The position numbers and the translations under genes were made by a program. From positions 1-64,000 of the forward strand of contig CALFVU010000016.1 of assembly GCA_937928085.1 (NCBI GenBank): a stretch of DNA of 64,000 nt. The letters are read 5' to 3'. The DNA is from an uncultured bacterium. Its GTDB lineage: Bacteria > Spirochaetota > Leptospiria > Leptospirales > Leptonemataceae. The notes beneath the pieces were generated by a model. The model did not search any database, was not told where the DNA came from, and worked only from the letters and a program-made list of their open reading frames with translations. Shown here in pieces: positions 37,987 through 48,063 of this stretch (the stretch's first letter is position 1; each line of letters opens with the position of its first letter).

Positions 37987-39324
37987 ATGAAATCAAGTCA
38001 AATTTTTATAGAAACTTATGGCTGTCAGATGAATGTGTATGATTCTGGGATTGTGAAAACACTATTTCTAAATCAGGATTTTACTTTATCTGATTCTGTT
38101 GCTACAGCAGATGTAATATTAATTAACACTTGTGCTGTAAGGGAAAAGGCTCAAGAAAGAATTTACGGAAGGCTTCAATCGTTATACCCTTTAAAAAAAA
38201 GAAATCCAGATTTAATTATTGGTATTATTGGTTGTATGGCTCAAAATTTGGGAGATGAACTATTTGCGATGGGACTACCTATTGATTTAGTGGTAGGGCC
38301 GGATGAATACAGAAGACTACCAGAAATTGTAAAAGAGATAAAAACTCATCCTGAAAGAAAATTTCAATTAACGCGAATTTCTTCTACAGAAGTATATGAT
38401 GACATTCAACCCGAAGTTATTGAAGGATGCTCTGCTTTTATTACTATCATGAGAGGTTGTAATAATTTTTGCTCTTTTTGTGTTGTACCATATACAAGAG
38501 GAAGGGAAAGAAGTCGAAGACCAGATTCTATTGTAAATGAAATTAACCATTTGGTTACACAATATCATATAAAAGAAGTTACTTTGTTGGGACAAAATGT
38601 AAATTCTTATCAATTTGAGCAATATGACTTTACGGATTTAATAAAAATGATATTAGATCAAACAGATATTAAAAGAATACGATTTACTTCTCCCCATCCT
38701 CATCATTTTCCGAAAAAATTGATTCAATTAATGGTTCAAGAAAAAAGATTTTGTAATTCTATACATCTACCTTTGCAATCCGGATCAAATTCTGTTTTAA
38801 AAAGAATGAATCGAGACTACACTAAAGAAGAATATTTACAACTTGTAGAATATATAAAATCAGAAATTCCTAATGTGGGTTTATCTACAGATATTATTGT
38901 TGGATTTTGTGGGGAAACCGAAGAAGATTTTTCTGAGACTTTAGAAGTAATTAAAAAAGTAGAGTTTGATATGGCTTATATGTTTTATTATTCAGAAAGA
39001 GATCATACAATAGCTAAGAGAAAATATAAAGACGATGTACCATACGAATTAAAAATAGCAAGACTTAATCAATTGATAGATTTACAAAGCGAAATTTCCA
39101 AAGAAAAAAATAAAAAAGAAATAGGAAAAGTTTATGAAATCCTAATAGAAGGAAGAAGTAAAAAATCAAATAAAGAGTGGATGGGTAGAACTGATTCTGG
39201 AAAAGTAGTCGTTTTTTCTGATTTATCAAATCAATATAAAATAGGTGATTTTGTAAATGTCCATATAATGCATTCAACTAAAGCTACATTATTAGGAAAA
39301 ATACTAGAACCTTCTTTTGTATAA
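37987..39324 (+). CDS. miaB: tRNA-2-methylthio-N6-dimethylallyladenosine synthase
   Basis: 445 residues from ATG 37987, where the family start MKSSQIFIETYGCQMN appears; a longer frame from 37915 would run into the divergent gene and adds a non-family leader. MiaB adds a methylthio group to i6A37 of tRNAs reading UNN codons. It has the N-terminal cluster Cys residues (GCQMN, NTCAVRE, GCMAQ), the radical-SAM motif GCNNFCSFC followed by VVPYTRGRERSR, and a C-terminal TRAM domain. The MiaB rather than RimO type is supported by the YTRGRE block. Confidence 0.95.
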   Translation: MKSSQIFIETYGCQMNVYDSGIVKTLFLNQDFTLSDSVATADVILINTCAVREKAQERIYGRLQSLYPLKKRNPDLIIGIIGCMAQNLGDELFAMGLPIDLVVGPDEYRRLPEIVKEIKTHPERKFQLTRISSTEVYDDIQPEVIEGCSAFITIMRGCNNFCSFCVVPYTRGRERSRRPDSIVNEINHLVTQYHIKEVTLLGQNVNSYQFEQYDFTDLIKMILDQTDIKRIRFTSPHPHHFPKKLIQLMVQEKRFCNSIHLPLQSGSNSVLKRMNRDYTKEEYLQLVEYIKSEIPNVGLSTDIIVGFCGETEEDFSETLEVIKKVEFDMAYMFYYSERDHTIAKRKYKDDVPYELKIARLNQLIDLQSEISKEKNKKEIGKVYEILIEGRSKKSNKEWMGRTDSGKVVVFSDLSNQYKIGDFVNVHIMHSTKATLLGKILEPSFV

Positions 39325-39343
39325 AAGTATTACTTCTCAAATT

Positions 39344-40555
39344 TTATACTTTTTTTATTATTGTAGCAATTCCCATTCCTCCTCCAATACATAAAGTTAC
39401 TAATCCATACGTTTTATTTCTTCTATGGAGTTCGTCGATCAAAGTTCCCATAAGAATTGCACCTGTTGCACCTAAAGGATGTCCTAACGCTATAGCTCCA
39501 CCGTTCACATTTACTTTCTCTGGTTCTATATTTAACTCTTTCATTATATAAATCACTACCGCAGAAAATGCTTCGTTGATTTCCCATAAATCAATATCTT
39601 CGATGTTTAAATTTGCTTTTTGAAGTGCTTTTTTGGAGGCTGGAACAGGTCCAGTAAGCATAATCGTGGGTTCTGTTCCCACTACTGCTTGAGAGATAAT
39701 TTCAGCTTTTGGTTTTAAATGATATTTTTTTAACGCTTCTTCGCTTGCTAAAAGCACCACACCAGCACCATCTACGACCCCTGAGGAATTTCCTAAAGTG
39801 TGAATATGATTAATTTTTTTTATTTCTGGATAGGATTTGAGTGCGATTTGATCAAATTGTTTTTCTCCGATTGTTTTAAAAGCAGGAGGTAAGCTTGATA
39901 AAAAGGCAAAATCATTTTCTATTCTTGGATGTTCATCTACTTCTACAAAACCTTGATTTGAGGAAGGTAAGGGAATGATACTATTTTTAAAATAACCATT
40001 TTGTATTGCATAGTTAGCTTTTTTTTGACTTGATTCTGCAAATAGATCTGCTTCTTCTCGGCTTATGTTATGAATTGTAGCCAATAGATCAGCTGAAATT
40101 CCTTGAGGAACTAAATGATAATTGTTTTTTATAGTTTCGTTTCCTAAATTTAAGTCAAGCCCTTCTATATCAGAACCCATCTTTACTCTACTCATAGATT
40201 CTACACCACCCGCAATTACTAAATCCATCATACCAGAACCGATCATAGCGGAAGCATTTTGAATCGCTTGTAATCCGGAACCACAAAAGCGATTTAAAGT
40301 ATATCCCGGTACAGAAATCGGAAGCCCTGAAGCTAAAACCGCATTTCTTGCAATACAAAATCCTTGTTCACCTACTTGTGTTACACAACCTAAAATGACA
40401 TCATCAATTTTATTTGGATCAATCTGATTTCTTTTTATAATTTCTTTCAAGCAATAAGCAGCTAAATCAATCGGATGGATATGAGCAAGACTACCTCGTT
40501 TTTTGCCTTTTCCTCTTGGTGTTCTAACTGCGTCTACTATATAAATTTTTTGCAT
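39344..40555 (-). CDS. Acetyl-CoA acyltransferase (thiolase)
   Basis: 403 residues. Thiolase splits 3-ketoacyl-CoA at the end of each beta-oxidation round, or condenses acetyl-CoA. Nucleophile C91 is in [11 protein letters not shown], the His in [15 protein letters not shown] and the second Cys in [11 protein letters not shown]. The long insert ([23 protein letters not shown]) is normal for FadA-like degradative enzymes. A palindrome (40588-40607) lies 33 bases before its ATG and resembles that before the acyl-CoA dehydrogenase. AAGGA lies before the start. Confidence 0.95.
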   Translation of the reverse strand: MQKIYIVDAVRTPRGKGKKRGSLAHIHPIDLAAYCLKEIIKRNQIDPNKIDDVILGCVTQVGEQGFCIARNAVLASGLPISVPGYTLNRFCGSGLQAIQNASAMIGSGMMDLVIAGGVESMSRVKMGSDIEGLDLNLGNETIKNNYHLVPQGISADLLATIHNISREEADLFAESSQKKANYAIQNGYFKNSIIPLPSSNQGFVEVDEHPRIENDFAFLSSLPPAFKTIGEKQFDQIALKSYPEIKKINHIHTLGNSSGVVDGAGVVLLASEEALKKYHLKPKAEIISQAVVGTEPTIMLTGPVPASKKALQKANLNIEDIDLWEINEAFSAVVIYIMKELNIEPEKVNVNGGAIALGHPLGATGAILMGTLIDELHRRNKTYGLVTLCIGGGMGIATIIKKV

Positions 40556-40587
40556 AACACAAATCCTTTATGTTATGTGATTTTTCA

Positions 40588-40607
40588 AGTTGATATTAGT
40601 GTCAATT
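40588..40607. promoter_or_regulatory. Palindromic candidate operator before thiolase
   Basis: AGTTGATATTAGTGTCAATT pairs with itself at 7 of 10 base pairs; the core is TTGA-N8-TCAA, with TTGACA on the gene's own strand. It is 33 bases upstream of the thiolase start. The same core and position occur before two other beta-oxidation genes. Confidence 0.4.
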
Positions 40608-40794
40608 ATAAAATAGCTTAAATCAAAACATTATGTGAATTTTATAAAAATTTTTAAAGTATAACTTAAAAAAATTATAAAAGGACTCAAAATGATTTTT
40701 GATGAGAATAAAGAATTAAAAAAATAATTTAAAAGTTAACTAAAATTCAATCATTCCTGAGAAAAAAACTTTTATTTTCCCCTACATTTTTTAT

Positions 40795-41301
40795 ATGAAC
40801 CATCAAGACGAATTTCGATTAAAAAAAATTCATTATTTTGGCATCAATTTAAAAGCAAATCTTTATCAAGAACTAATACACCTTTCTTGTGGAGACCTCA
40901 ACGCATTTTTGGAATATTTATACGAGAAATACAAAAATCGGATTTTGCAATTAAAAATAGCACCTGTGAAAGGAACGGCGACAGCAGAGTATCAGCCAAG
41001 AGATAGCTACAAGAAAGTGAGGTTAAGGAAGATCAAGCCGACATTATGGCAGAGTTATTGGGAGTTAAGGTTGCTAACGGGTTATACAATAAGCTACATT
41101 ATCAGGGTATTTTTGGAATGGGAGTTACGAGAGAGGGGGAAGGAAGTAGAAAGTTTATTGCCGGCGATAGAGATAGAGGGTGATAGGAGACTACGATATC
41201 GGTATCCATCCTCTTATGTGGTAGGGAATAGGTATTCTTTGCGTAGGGTGTGTGAGCGTAGGCAGAGAAAGGTTTATGTCTCATATTGGGATGATTCTTG
41301 A
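40795..41301 (+). CDS. DUF1564-like protein, mosaic composition
   Basis: 168 residues. The pattern of a short helical lead, YQPRDSYKKVRLRKIKP, LWQSYWELRLLTGYTISYIIRVFLEW and an Arg/Tyr-rich tail matches the layout of the Leptospira DUF1564 family, whose members are multicopy and of unknown function; I am moderately sure of this. The block around 84-110 could be a DNA-binding ribbon-helix or helix-turn-helix, which is inference. The first 160 bases have about 27% GC like the host; from about 40961 to the stop it is about 44%, G-rich on the coding strand. Its last 165 bases recur at 1-165. Confidence 0.75.
   Translation: MNHQDEFRLKKIHYFGINLKANLYQELIHLSCGDLNAFLEYLYEKYKNRILQLKIAPVKGTATAEYQPRDSYKKVRLRKIKPTLWQSYWELRLLTGYTISYIIRVFLEWELRERGKEVESLLPAIEIEGDRRLRYRYPSSYVVGNRYSLRRVCERRQRKVYVSYWDDS
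41137..41301 (+). repeat. Second copy of the 165-base repeat at window start
   Basis: 164 of 165 bases equal positions 1-165 (offset 41136); the one difference is at 41270. The match ends exactly at the shared stop codon. Because the window cuts the other copy, the true left end of the repeat is unknown. No terminal inverted repeats or target duplication are seen, so it is a repeated coding cassette rather than an insertion sequence. Confidence 0.95.
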
Positions 41302-41462
41302 GAAAAAAGATTGATATTACATTTATTTTATTATTTCTTACAACTATTATGACTCAAAATAATATATTTCTATAAATCATCTTTATTTAAAATTTCTGTA
41401 ACATTTAAGTATCTGTTGAAAAAAAGTTTACAATTCTTCAATTACTAAAATTTGGTGTAAAT

Positions 41463-41750
41463 ATGAACGAACAAAATACAACAGAAAACCAAAATGAGAT
41501 ATCAGACCAAAAGCATGAAAAACAGGATCAAAAAGTTAATCAAAAAATAAGGTTCAAGAAAAGGGTTTTAGAAGTTAGAGGACTAGAAATTAGTTATAAG
41601 AATCCAGAGGTTTTGCAAAGATTTATAACTAAAACGGGCAAAATCATTCCTAGAAGATTATCAGGTACTTCAGCAAAGCTTCAAAGAAAAATAAGTAAAG
41701 AAATCAAAAGAGCAAGAATGGCTAATTTGTTACCTTTTACAAAAAGATAA
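41463..41750 (+). CDS. rpsR: Small ribosomal subunit protein bS18
   Basis: 95 residues. The conserved core is present: [41 protein letters not shown] and [17 protein letters not shown]. The zinc-binding cysteines found near the N-terminus of many bS18 proteins are absent (C-minus form), and a 25-residue Gln/Lys/Asn-rich leader is added. It stands alone: the usual partners rpsF, ssb and rplI are not beside it. sucA starts 35 bases later, so transcription may continue into that operon. Confidence 0.9.
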   Translation: MNEQNTTENQNEISDQKHEKQDQKVNQKIRFKKRVLEVRGLEISYKNPEVLQRFITKTGKIIPRRLSGTSAKLQRKISKEIKRARMANLLPFTKR

Positions 41751-41785
41751 TTGTTAAAATTTAAAATTATATTTTAATAATAATT

Positions 41786-44542
41786 ATGCAAGAATCAAAA
41801 ATTATCACCGTATTACAAGCGGACCAACAATTATTTTTAGAAGAGCTTTATGAAAAATTTTTAAAAAGTCCTGAAAGTTTACCTGAAGATTGGAAAAATT
41901 TTTTTTCTTCTTTCAACAAAAATGCTGAAATTCAACTAGAAAAACATGCTTTAGAACCAGAAGACATATTATCAAATTGGATAACAGATGATTTGAATGT
42001 AAAGGTATTCAAACTTCTAAATGATTATAGAAGGCATGGGCATTTTGTTGCAAATACGGATCCTCTAGGTTTAAAAAAAAGCGATCCCAAAGAATTTTAT
42101 GATTTACATAAATATGGTATCTCTGAAGACAATTTAAAAAAGAAAATTTCTGTATCTTTTGGCAACCGAATTTTAACGGAAACATTAGAAAATATCATTA
42201 GGATTTTTGAAAGTATATATTGTACAAACATTGGTTTTGAGTTTTTTTATATACGGGATGAAGTTAAACGAAATTGGATTATAGAAAAAGTAGAATCAGA
42301 GGAATTTTTACAATATCCAGATAAAGAAATAATTCGAACTCTTTATGAGGGTTTATTCAAAGCTGAATATTTCGAAAAATTTTTAGCCATTAAATTCCCT
42401 GGAAAAAAAAGATTTTCTTTAGAAGGTTCAGAATCTTTGGTTCCTGCTTTGATTTTTATTATTCAGGAAGCCAGTAAATACACTACTGAGCAAATCGTTA
42501 TAGGAATGGCTCATAGAGGAAGGTTAAATGTTTTAGCTAACGTAATGGGAAAAGATGCTTCTCTGATTTTTGCTGAATTTATAGAAAATATTAATCAAGA
42601 AATCCCCTTAGGAGATGTAAAGTATCATTTAGGATATTCTAATGATTTTATAGCAAAAAATCATAAAAAAATTCATTTAAGCTTAGCTTTCAATCCTTCT
42701 CATTTAGAAGTAGTCAATCCAGTTGTGATGGGTTCTGTAAGGGCGAGACAACAAAAATTAAACGATTATCAAAGAGAAAAAGTTCTTATGTTATTGATAC
42801 ATGGAGATGCTGCAATAGCTGGACAAGGTATTAATTACGAAATGATCAATATGTCTCATCTAAAAGGATATACAGTAGGTGGTGGAATTCATGTTGTTGT
42901 CAATAATCAAATTGGCTTTACTACAGAACCAATAGATGCTCGTTCAACATCTTATGCAACGGATATAGCAAAATTATTACAAAATCCTATTTTCCACGTA
43001 AATAGTGATGATCCAATAGCAGTATATAAGGCTGTAAAATTAGCAGTAGAATTTCGAGAAAAATTCAAAACCGATGTTTTTATAGATTTAATTTCTTTTA
43101 GAAGATGGGGGCACAACGAAACAGATGAACCAACTTTTACACAACCAGTTATGTATAAAAAAATTAAAGAACATCCGGGAACTTTTGCTTTATTTGAAAA
43201 AGAAATTAGTAAAGAAATATTATCTTTGGAAGAAAGAGAATCTATAAAAAAAGAATATATGCAATATTTAGAAACTTCTCATAAAAGATTATTCGAAGAA
43301 GATATTAAAATACAAATACAAACCTTAACAGATCCATTGGAAGAGCAGAAAAAAATTGATTTTGAAAAAGAACCCAATACAAATGTATCTAAAGAAGTGT
43401 TAGAAAAAATTACACAAACAATTACTAAAGTTCCTGCAAATTTTTCTGTGAATCCAAAAATTCAAAGATTATTTCAAGAAAGATACGAAATGATATTTGC
43501 TCCAGAAAAGAGAAAAATTGATTGGGGTATGGCTGAACTATTATCCTATGGTTCTCTTTTAATTGAAGGTTTTTCTGTAAGACTTTCGGGGCAGGATTGT
43601 AAAAGAGGAACATTTAGTCATAGACATTCTGCGGTATATGATATAGAAACAGGAGAGGAGTATATTCCTTTAAAACATCTAAGTGATACTTCGGCAAGTT
43701 TCGAAGTAGTCAATAGTTTACTTTCCGAAGAAGCTGTTTTAGCTTTTGAATTTGGCTATTCATTAGCAGACCCAAATACTTTAGTTATTTGGGAAGCCCA
43801 ATTTGGTGATTTTGCAAATGGTGCTCAAGTCATTATTGATCAATTTATTAGTAGTTCAGAAGCTAAATGGCAAAAGATGTCTGGTATTACGATGTTTTTA
43901 CCTCATGGATACGAAGGTCAGGGTCCTGAACATTCCAGTGCTAGGTTAGAACGTTATCTTCAATTGTGTAGTCAACATAACATCCAAGTAGTTTATCCAA
44001 CTCTTCCGTCTCAAATATTTCATTTATTGCGAAGGCAATTAAAAAGAAATTATCGTAAACCCTTGATTGTTATGACGCCTAAGTCTTTATTGAGGCACCC
44101 TTTAGTAGTTAGTGAAATTCAAGATTTTGTAAATGGAAATTTTAAAGAAGTGATACAAGAAGTTAATCAAAATATAAAACCCAAAAATGTAAAGAAACTC
44201 ATTTTTTGTACAGGAAAAATTTATTATGAACTTTACGAAGCTAGAGAGAAAAAGGGATTAGATTCTGTTGCTATCATTCGTATAGAACAGCTATATCCAT
44301 TTCCATCAGATAAAGTGAATTTCATTTTACAACAATATTCAAATGTAGAAAACTATCTTTGGGTCCAGGAAGAACCAAGAAATCAGGGAGCTTGGATCTT
44401 TATAGAAAATCACTTAGGTCAGCTTTGTCCCAAAAAATTGAATTATTGTGGAAGGATTGCATCTCCAAGTCCCGCAACAGGTTATTATAAGGTTCATCTA
44501 AAAGAGCAAGAAGCTATTATAAAAGAAGCAATAACTTCATAA
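41786..44542 (+). CDS. sucA: 2-oxoglutarate dehydrogenase E1 component
   Basis: 918 residues, normal length. E1 uses thiamine diphosphate to decarboxylate 2-oxoglutarate and passes the succinyl group to SucB. The N-terminal E2-binding helix (FLEELYEKFLKSPESLPEDW), RRHGHFVANTDPLG, GMAHRGRLNVLANVMGK, HLGYSNDF, and the C-terminal FEFGYSLADPNTLVIWEAQFGDFANGAQ in outline, are all family marks. sucB follows by 15 bases and lpd by 5 more, so the whole complex is one operon. Confidence 0.97.
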   Translation: MQESKIITVLQADQQLFLEELYEKFLKSPESLPEDWKNFFSSFNKNAEIQLEKHALEPEDILSNWITDDLNVKVFKLLNDYRRHGHFVANTDPLGLKKSDPKEFYDLHKYGISEDNLKKKISVSFGNRILTETLENIIRIFESIYCTNIGFEFFYIRDEVKRNWIIEKVESEEFLQYPDKEIIRTLYEGLFKAEYFEKFLAIKFPGKKRFSLEGSESLVPALIFIIQEASKYTTEQIVIGMAHRGRLNVLANVMGKDASLIFAEFIENINQEIPLGDVKYHLGYSNDFIAKNHKKIHLSLAFNPSHLEVVNPVVMGSVRARQQKLNDYQREKVLMLLIHGDAAIAGQGINYEMINMSHLKGYTVGGGIHVVVNNQIGFTTEPIDARSTSYATDIAKLLQNPIFHVNSDDPIAVYKAVKLAVEFREKFKTDVFIDLISFRRWGHNETDEPTFTQPVMYKKIKEHPGTFALFEKEISKEILSLEERESIKKEYMQYLETSHKRLFEEDIKIQIQTLTDPLEEQKKIDFEKEPNTNVSKEVLEKITQTITKVPANFSVNPKIQRLFQERYEMIFAPEKRKIDWGMAELLSYGSLLIEGFSVRLSGQDCKRGTFSHRHSAVYDIETGEEYIPLKHLSDTSASFEVVNSLLSEEAVLAFEFGYSLADPNTLVIWEAQFGDFANGAQVIIDQFISSSEAKWQKMSGITMFLPHGYEGQGPEHSSARLERYLQLCSQHNIQVVYPTLPSQIFHLLRRQLKRNYRKPLIVMTPKSLLRHPLVVSEIQDFVNGNFKEVIQEVNQNIKPKNVKKLIFCTGKIYYELYEAREKKGLDSVAIIRIEQLYPFPSDKVNFILQQYSNVENYLWVQEEPRNQGAWIFIENHLGQLCPKKLNYCGRIASPSPATGYYKVHLKEQEAIIKEAITS

Positions 44543-44557
44543 AAAAAGGTTAAAAGT

Positions 44558-45817
44558 ATGATCATAGAAATCAAGGTTCCCCCCTTAGGTGAATCTATAA
44601 CAGAAGCCACAATTGCTTCGTGGCATAAGAAAGAAGGTGATTACGTAAAGCAAGGAGAAACTTTACTTGAGTTAGAAAGTGATAAAGTAACAATGGAAGT
44701 TCCTTCCCCTTCAAATGGAAAAATCACAAAAGTCCTAAGAAATTCTGGAGAAAATGTAAAAATAGATGAAGTCTTAGCAATCTTAGAAGAAACAGAATCA
44801 ATTCTTACGCAATCAGAGAAAACATCAAGCATAACAAAAGAAACTGAAGATCAAACTTCCATTAAAAAAAATGAAACATTACCTCCTTCTGTACAAAGAC
44901 TTGTATATGAACATCAAATTGATCTTTCGCAAATTCAAGGAACAGGAAAAAATCAACAAATTATAAAAGCTGATGTGATCCAGTATCTCGAAAAAAAAGC
45001 GAATGAAAAAATCACAATACAAGAGTCTTCGGAAAAACTCGTTCCCAAAAAAGAAGAAGAGAAGAAAGAATCTCAAGAAAAAATTTTAGAAATAAAATCT
45101 AAGACAGCTTCAGAAGGAGTTCGGGAAAAACTAGTTCCGATGAGTAAGTTAAGACAAAGAATAGCAGAGAGATTAGTTCAAGCTCAACATACCGCTGCGA
45201 TTTTAACTACTTTTAACGAAGCAGATATGTCTAAAATTATGGAATTACGACAAAAGTATAACGATAAATTTCAACAAAAGTATGGAATCAAACTTGGATT
45301 GATGTCATTTTTTGTAAAAGCTTGTGTTGTAGCTTTAAAAGAATTCGAAGCTTTGAATGCAGAGATTCGTGATAATCACATAGTCTATAAATATTATTAT
45401 GATATAAGCGTTGCAGTAAGTGGACCAAAAGGACTTGTAGTACCTGTTGTAAGAAATGCAGATCAATTAAGTTTTGCAGAAATAGAGTTAGAAATTGCAA
45501 GATTAGCTAAGAAGGTAAGAGAAGGAGTGATTACAATAGATGAATTAACAGGTGGTACTTTTACGATTTCTAATGGCGGAATATATGGTTCTATGATGTC
45601 TACTCCAATACTCAATCCCCCTCAAGTCGGGATATTAGGAATGCATAATATTGTTAAAAGACCCGTAGTGGTAGATGAACAAATTGTTATACGACCTATG
45701 ATGTATTTAGCTTTATCTTATGATCATAGAATTATTGATGGGAGAGAAGCGGTTAGCTTTTTAGTACGAGTAAAAGAGTGTGTAGAGAATCCCGAGAGAA
45801 TGTTATTTGAAATTTAA
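44558..45817 (+). CDS. sucB: 2-oxoglutarate dehydrogenase E2, dihydrolipoyl succinyltransferase
   Basis: 419 residues. Lipoyl domain 1-78 with the lipoylated K43 in ESDKVTMEV; a charged linker with Glu/Lys runs (about 80-190); a peripheral E3-binding domain near 107-143 ([22 protein letters not shown]); catalytic core about 190-419 with active-site [13 protein letters not shown] (about 388-400). It depends on LipA (9864-10784) for its cofactor. AAGG precedes the ATG. Core of the TCA step shared with SucA and Lpd. Confidence 0.97.
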   Translation: MIIEIKVPPLGESITEATIASWHKKEGDYVKQGETLLELESDKVTMEVPSPSNGKITKVLRNSGENVKIDEVLAILEETESILTQSEKTSSITKETEDQTSIKKNETLPPSVQRLVYEHQIDLSQIQGTGKNQQIIKADVIQYLEKKANEKITIQESSEKLVPKKEEEKKESQEKILEIKSKTASEGVREKLVPMSKLRQRIAERLVQAQHTAAILTTFNEADMSKIMELRQKYNDKFQQKYGIKLGLMSFFVKACVVALKEFEALNAEIRDNHIVYKYYYDISVAVSGPKGLVVPVVRNADQLSFAEIELEIARLAKKVREGVITIDELTGGTFTISNGGIYGSMMSTPILNPPQVGILGMHNIVKRPVVVDEQIVIRPMMYLALSYDHRIIDGREAVSFLVRVKECVENPERMLFEI

Positions 45818-45822
45818 TCATT

Positions 45823-47250
45823 ATGGAAAATCAATTTGATGTAGTAATTATTGGTAGCGGGCCAGGGGGATATGTTTGTGCCATACGTTGTGCTCAAAAT
45901 GGCTTAAAGACTGCAATCATAGAAAAAGAACCTACTTTAGGAGGAACTTGTTTAAACATTGGATGTATTCCATCAAAAGCTTTGTTAGATAGTACAGAAA
46001 AATTTTATCAGATCAATCATTCGTTTAAAGAACACGGCATTTATTGCAAAGATATAGAATTAGATTTACATCAGATGATAAAACGTAAAGAAAAAGTTGT
46101 AAAAGAATTAACCGATGGAGTTCGTTATCTAATGAATAAAAATAAAATCAAAGTTTTTAATGGTATCGGAAGTTTTTTTTCTTACAAAGACGAAATTATT
46201 ACAATTCAAGTTCAAAACCAAAACGAAACGATTTTTCTTAATACTAAACACTGTGTGATTGCAACAGGTTCTACAGTGGTTACCCCTCAAGATGTAGGAT
46301 TGGATGTTACCATCGATGGAGATAAAGTGTTGATCTCTGATCACGTTTTATCTTTAACGAAAGTTCCTAAATCTATGCTTGTGATTGGAGGGGGAGTAAT
46401 TGGTCTAGAATTAGGTTCTGTTTGGAGTAGATTAGGATCTCAAATCACGATAGTTGAGGTAATGCCCGATATATTATTAAATTTAGATTCTCAAATAAGA
46501 CAAATCGCTAAACGTTCTTTCGAAAAGCAGGGTTTGAATTTTTTAGTAGATCATAAAGTTGTTTCTATCGAAATCCAAGGGGATTCTGTGATTTCTAAAA
46601 TTCAAAATTCCAAAAATGAAGTGATTACATTACAAACAGAAAAAGTTTTTTTCGCTGTGGGAAGAAAACCATATACAGAAGGTTTAAAATTAGAAAAAGT
46701 AGGTGTAAAACTTAATCAGAGAAAACGAATTCAAGTAAACCCAAAAACTTTAGAAACAGATGTAAAGAATATCTATGCCATTGGAGATGTAATCGAAGGT
46801 CCTATGCTTGCCCATAAAGCAGAAGAAGAAGGGATTATGGTAGCCAATAAAATTGCACGAAAGTATGGCCATGTAAATTATGATCTTTGTCCTTATGTAA
46901 TTTATACCTGGCCTGAAATTGCTTGGGTAGGAAAAAACGAAGATCAATTAAAACAATTAGGTGTGGAATATAATGTTGGCACTTTTCTTTTTCGAGCTAA
47001 TGGCAGAGCAAAGGGTATGAATGAAACAGAAGGTATGGTAAAAATTATTGCAGATAAAAAAACGGATAAAATTTTGGGTGCCAGTATAGTAGGTCCTTTT
47101 GCTTCGGAGTTATTAGGGGAGTGCGTTATTGCTATGGAATTTGGAGGTTCTTCCGAAGATTTAGGTAGATCGTTTCATTCTCATCCAAATTTAATTGAAG
47201 TTGTAAAAGAAGCTGCACTAGATGTATTAGGAGAAGCTATTCATAAATAA
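45823..47250 (+). CDS. lpd: Dihydrolipoyl dehydrogenase (E3)
   Basis: 475 residues. FAD-binding GSGPGGYVCA at 11-20, redox disulfide C43-C48 in GGTCLNIGC, NAD-binding GGGVIGLELGSV near 188, and the C-terminal dimer His/Glu pair in SHPNLIEVVKEAA. It reoxidises the lipoyl arm of SucB with NAD+. The gene begins 5 bases after sucB, completing the complex in one operon. It may also serve glycine cleavage or pyruvate dehydrogenase. Confidence 0.97.
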   Translation: MENQFDVVIIGSGPGGYVCAIRCAQNGLKTAIIEKEPTLGGTCLNIGCIPSKALLDSTEKFYQINHSFKEHGIYCKDIELDLHQMIKRKEKVVKELTDGVRYLMNKNKIKVFNGIGSFFSYKDEIITIQVQNQNETIFLNTKHCVIATGSTVVTPQDVGLDVTIDGDKVLISDHVLSLTKVPKSMLVIGGGVIGLELGSVWSRLGSQITIVEVMPDILLNLDSQIRQIAKRSFEKQGLNFLVDHKVVSIEIQGDSVISKIQNSKNEVITLQTEKVFFAVGRKPYTEGLKLEKVGVKLNQRKRIQVNPKTLETDVKNIYAIGDVIEGPMLAHKAEEEGIMVANKIARKYGHVNYDLCPYVIYTWPEIAWVGKNEDQLKQLGVEYNVGTFLFRANGRAKGMNETEGMVKIIADKKTDKILGASIVGPFASELLGECVIAMEFGGSSEDLGRSFHSHPNLIEVVKEAALDVLGEAIHK

Positions 47251-48063
47251 TTTAAATCTTTTTGTTAAAAATATTTATCTTGAAAGTTTTTTATTCTATA
47301 AAATATCGTTTATATTAAATTTTTATAATATCATCTTAGAGAATTTTGAGTTTATTTTTGAATCTTTTTCTTATGTTTAATTTTCGTATCGTTCCGATTT
47401 TTCTCTATTTATCTGTATAATTTTGATTGATTGTGAGTTATTTTCTTCTGATATTCTTGTATGATTCTTATTTGTAAATTTTTTATAAAAATTTATAAAA
47501 ATTTTTTTATTTTATTAAATTCTTTCACATTTATTCATTAGTTTGAATAATAAAATAATTATTGTTTTATACATTTTTTTATTCATTTTTGGTTAAGAAC
47601 TAATTCAGAATGATCTTTTATATAAGAATATACATCAAAGAATATAGCATCGAAAGATATTTTTTTGTAAGATTCAAAAAAATTTTTATAAAAACTTATA
47701 AATAATTGAAATCTACCTTTTATAAAAATGTGTTTCTAAAATGTAAAAAAAAACAAGTATTTTTTAGAATTAATCATAACTTTAAAATATGGTCTGTGAT
47801 TTCTTGGATCAAAATCTATAACAAGATTATTGATTTTTTGTGATTTTCTTTTCTAATCTTTTTATAAGGATGATTACACCAATTTTATTCTTATCAAGTT
47901 TTTTAGTTAATGATCGTATTTTTTTTGTAAATCTTCGAGTTCTGATTTAATTCAATATTTGATTTTTTTCAAAATTTGATATTTTGATCAATTTATTTTA
48001 TAATAAAAAATGCTTTTAGATAATCTTCCTCTCCAAAAAACTACAAAGTTTGCCAAAAAGTTT
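47251..48063. other. 813-base gene-free AT-rich region between convergent genes
   Basis: Lies between the end of lpd (plus) and the end of the YceI gene (minus). It is nearly all A/T with long T runs; open frames are below 30 codons. One TTGA-N8-TCAA match at 47976-47991 occurs here without a following start codon and serves as a chance-level control for the operator idea. I see no RNA gene. Confidence 0.6.

Noticed and set aside
47976-47991. A fourth TTGA-N8-TCAA palindrome
   Set aside because: It lies between convergent genes with no start codon after it and lacks the TTGAC half. It shows that chance matches do occur.
47251-48063. CRISPR array or tandem repeat
   Set aside because: The apparent periodicity is only homopolymer A/T runs; no repeat-spacer pattern exists.
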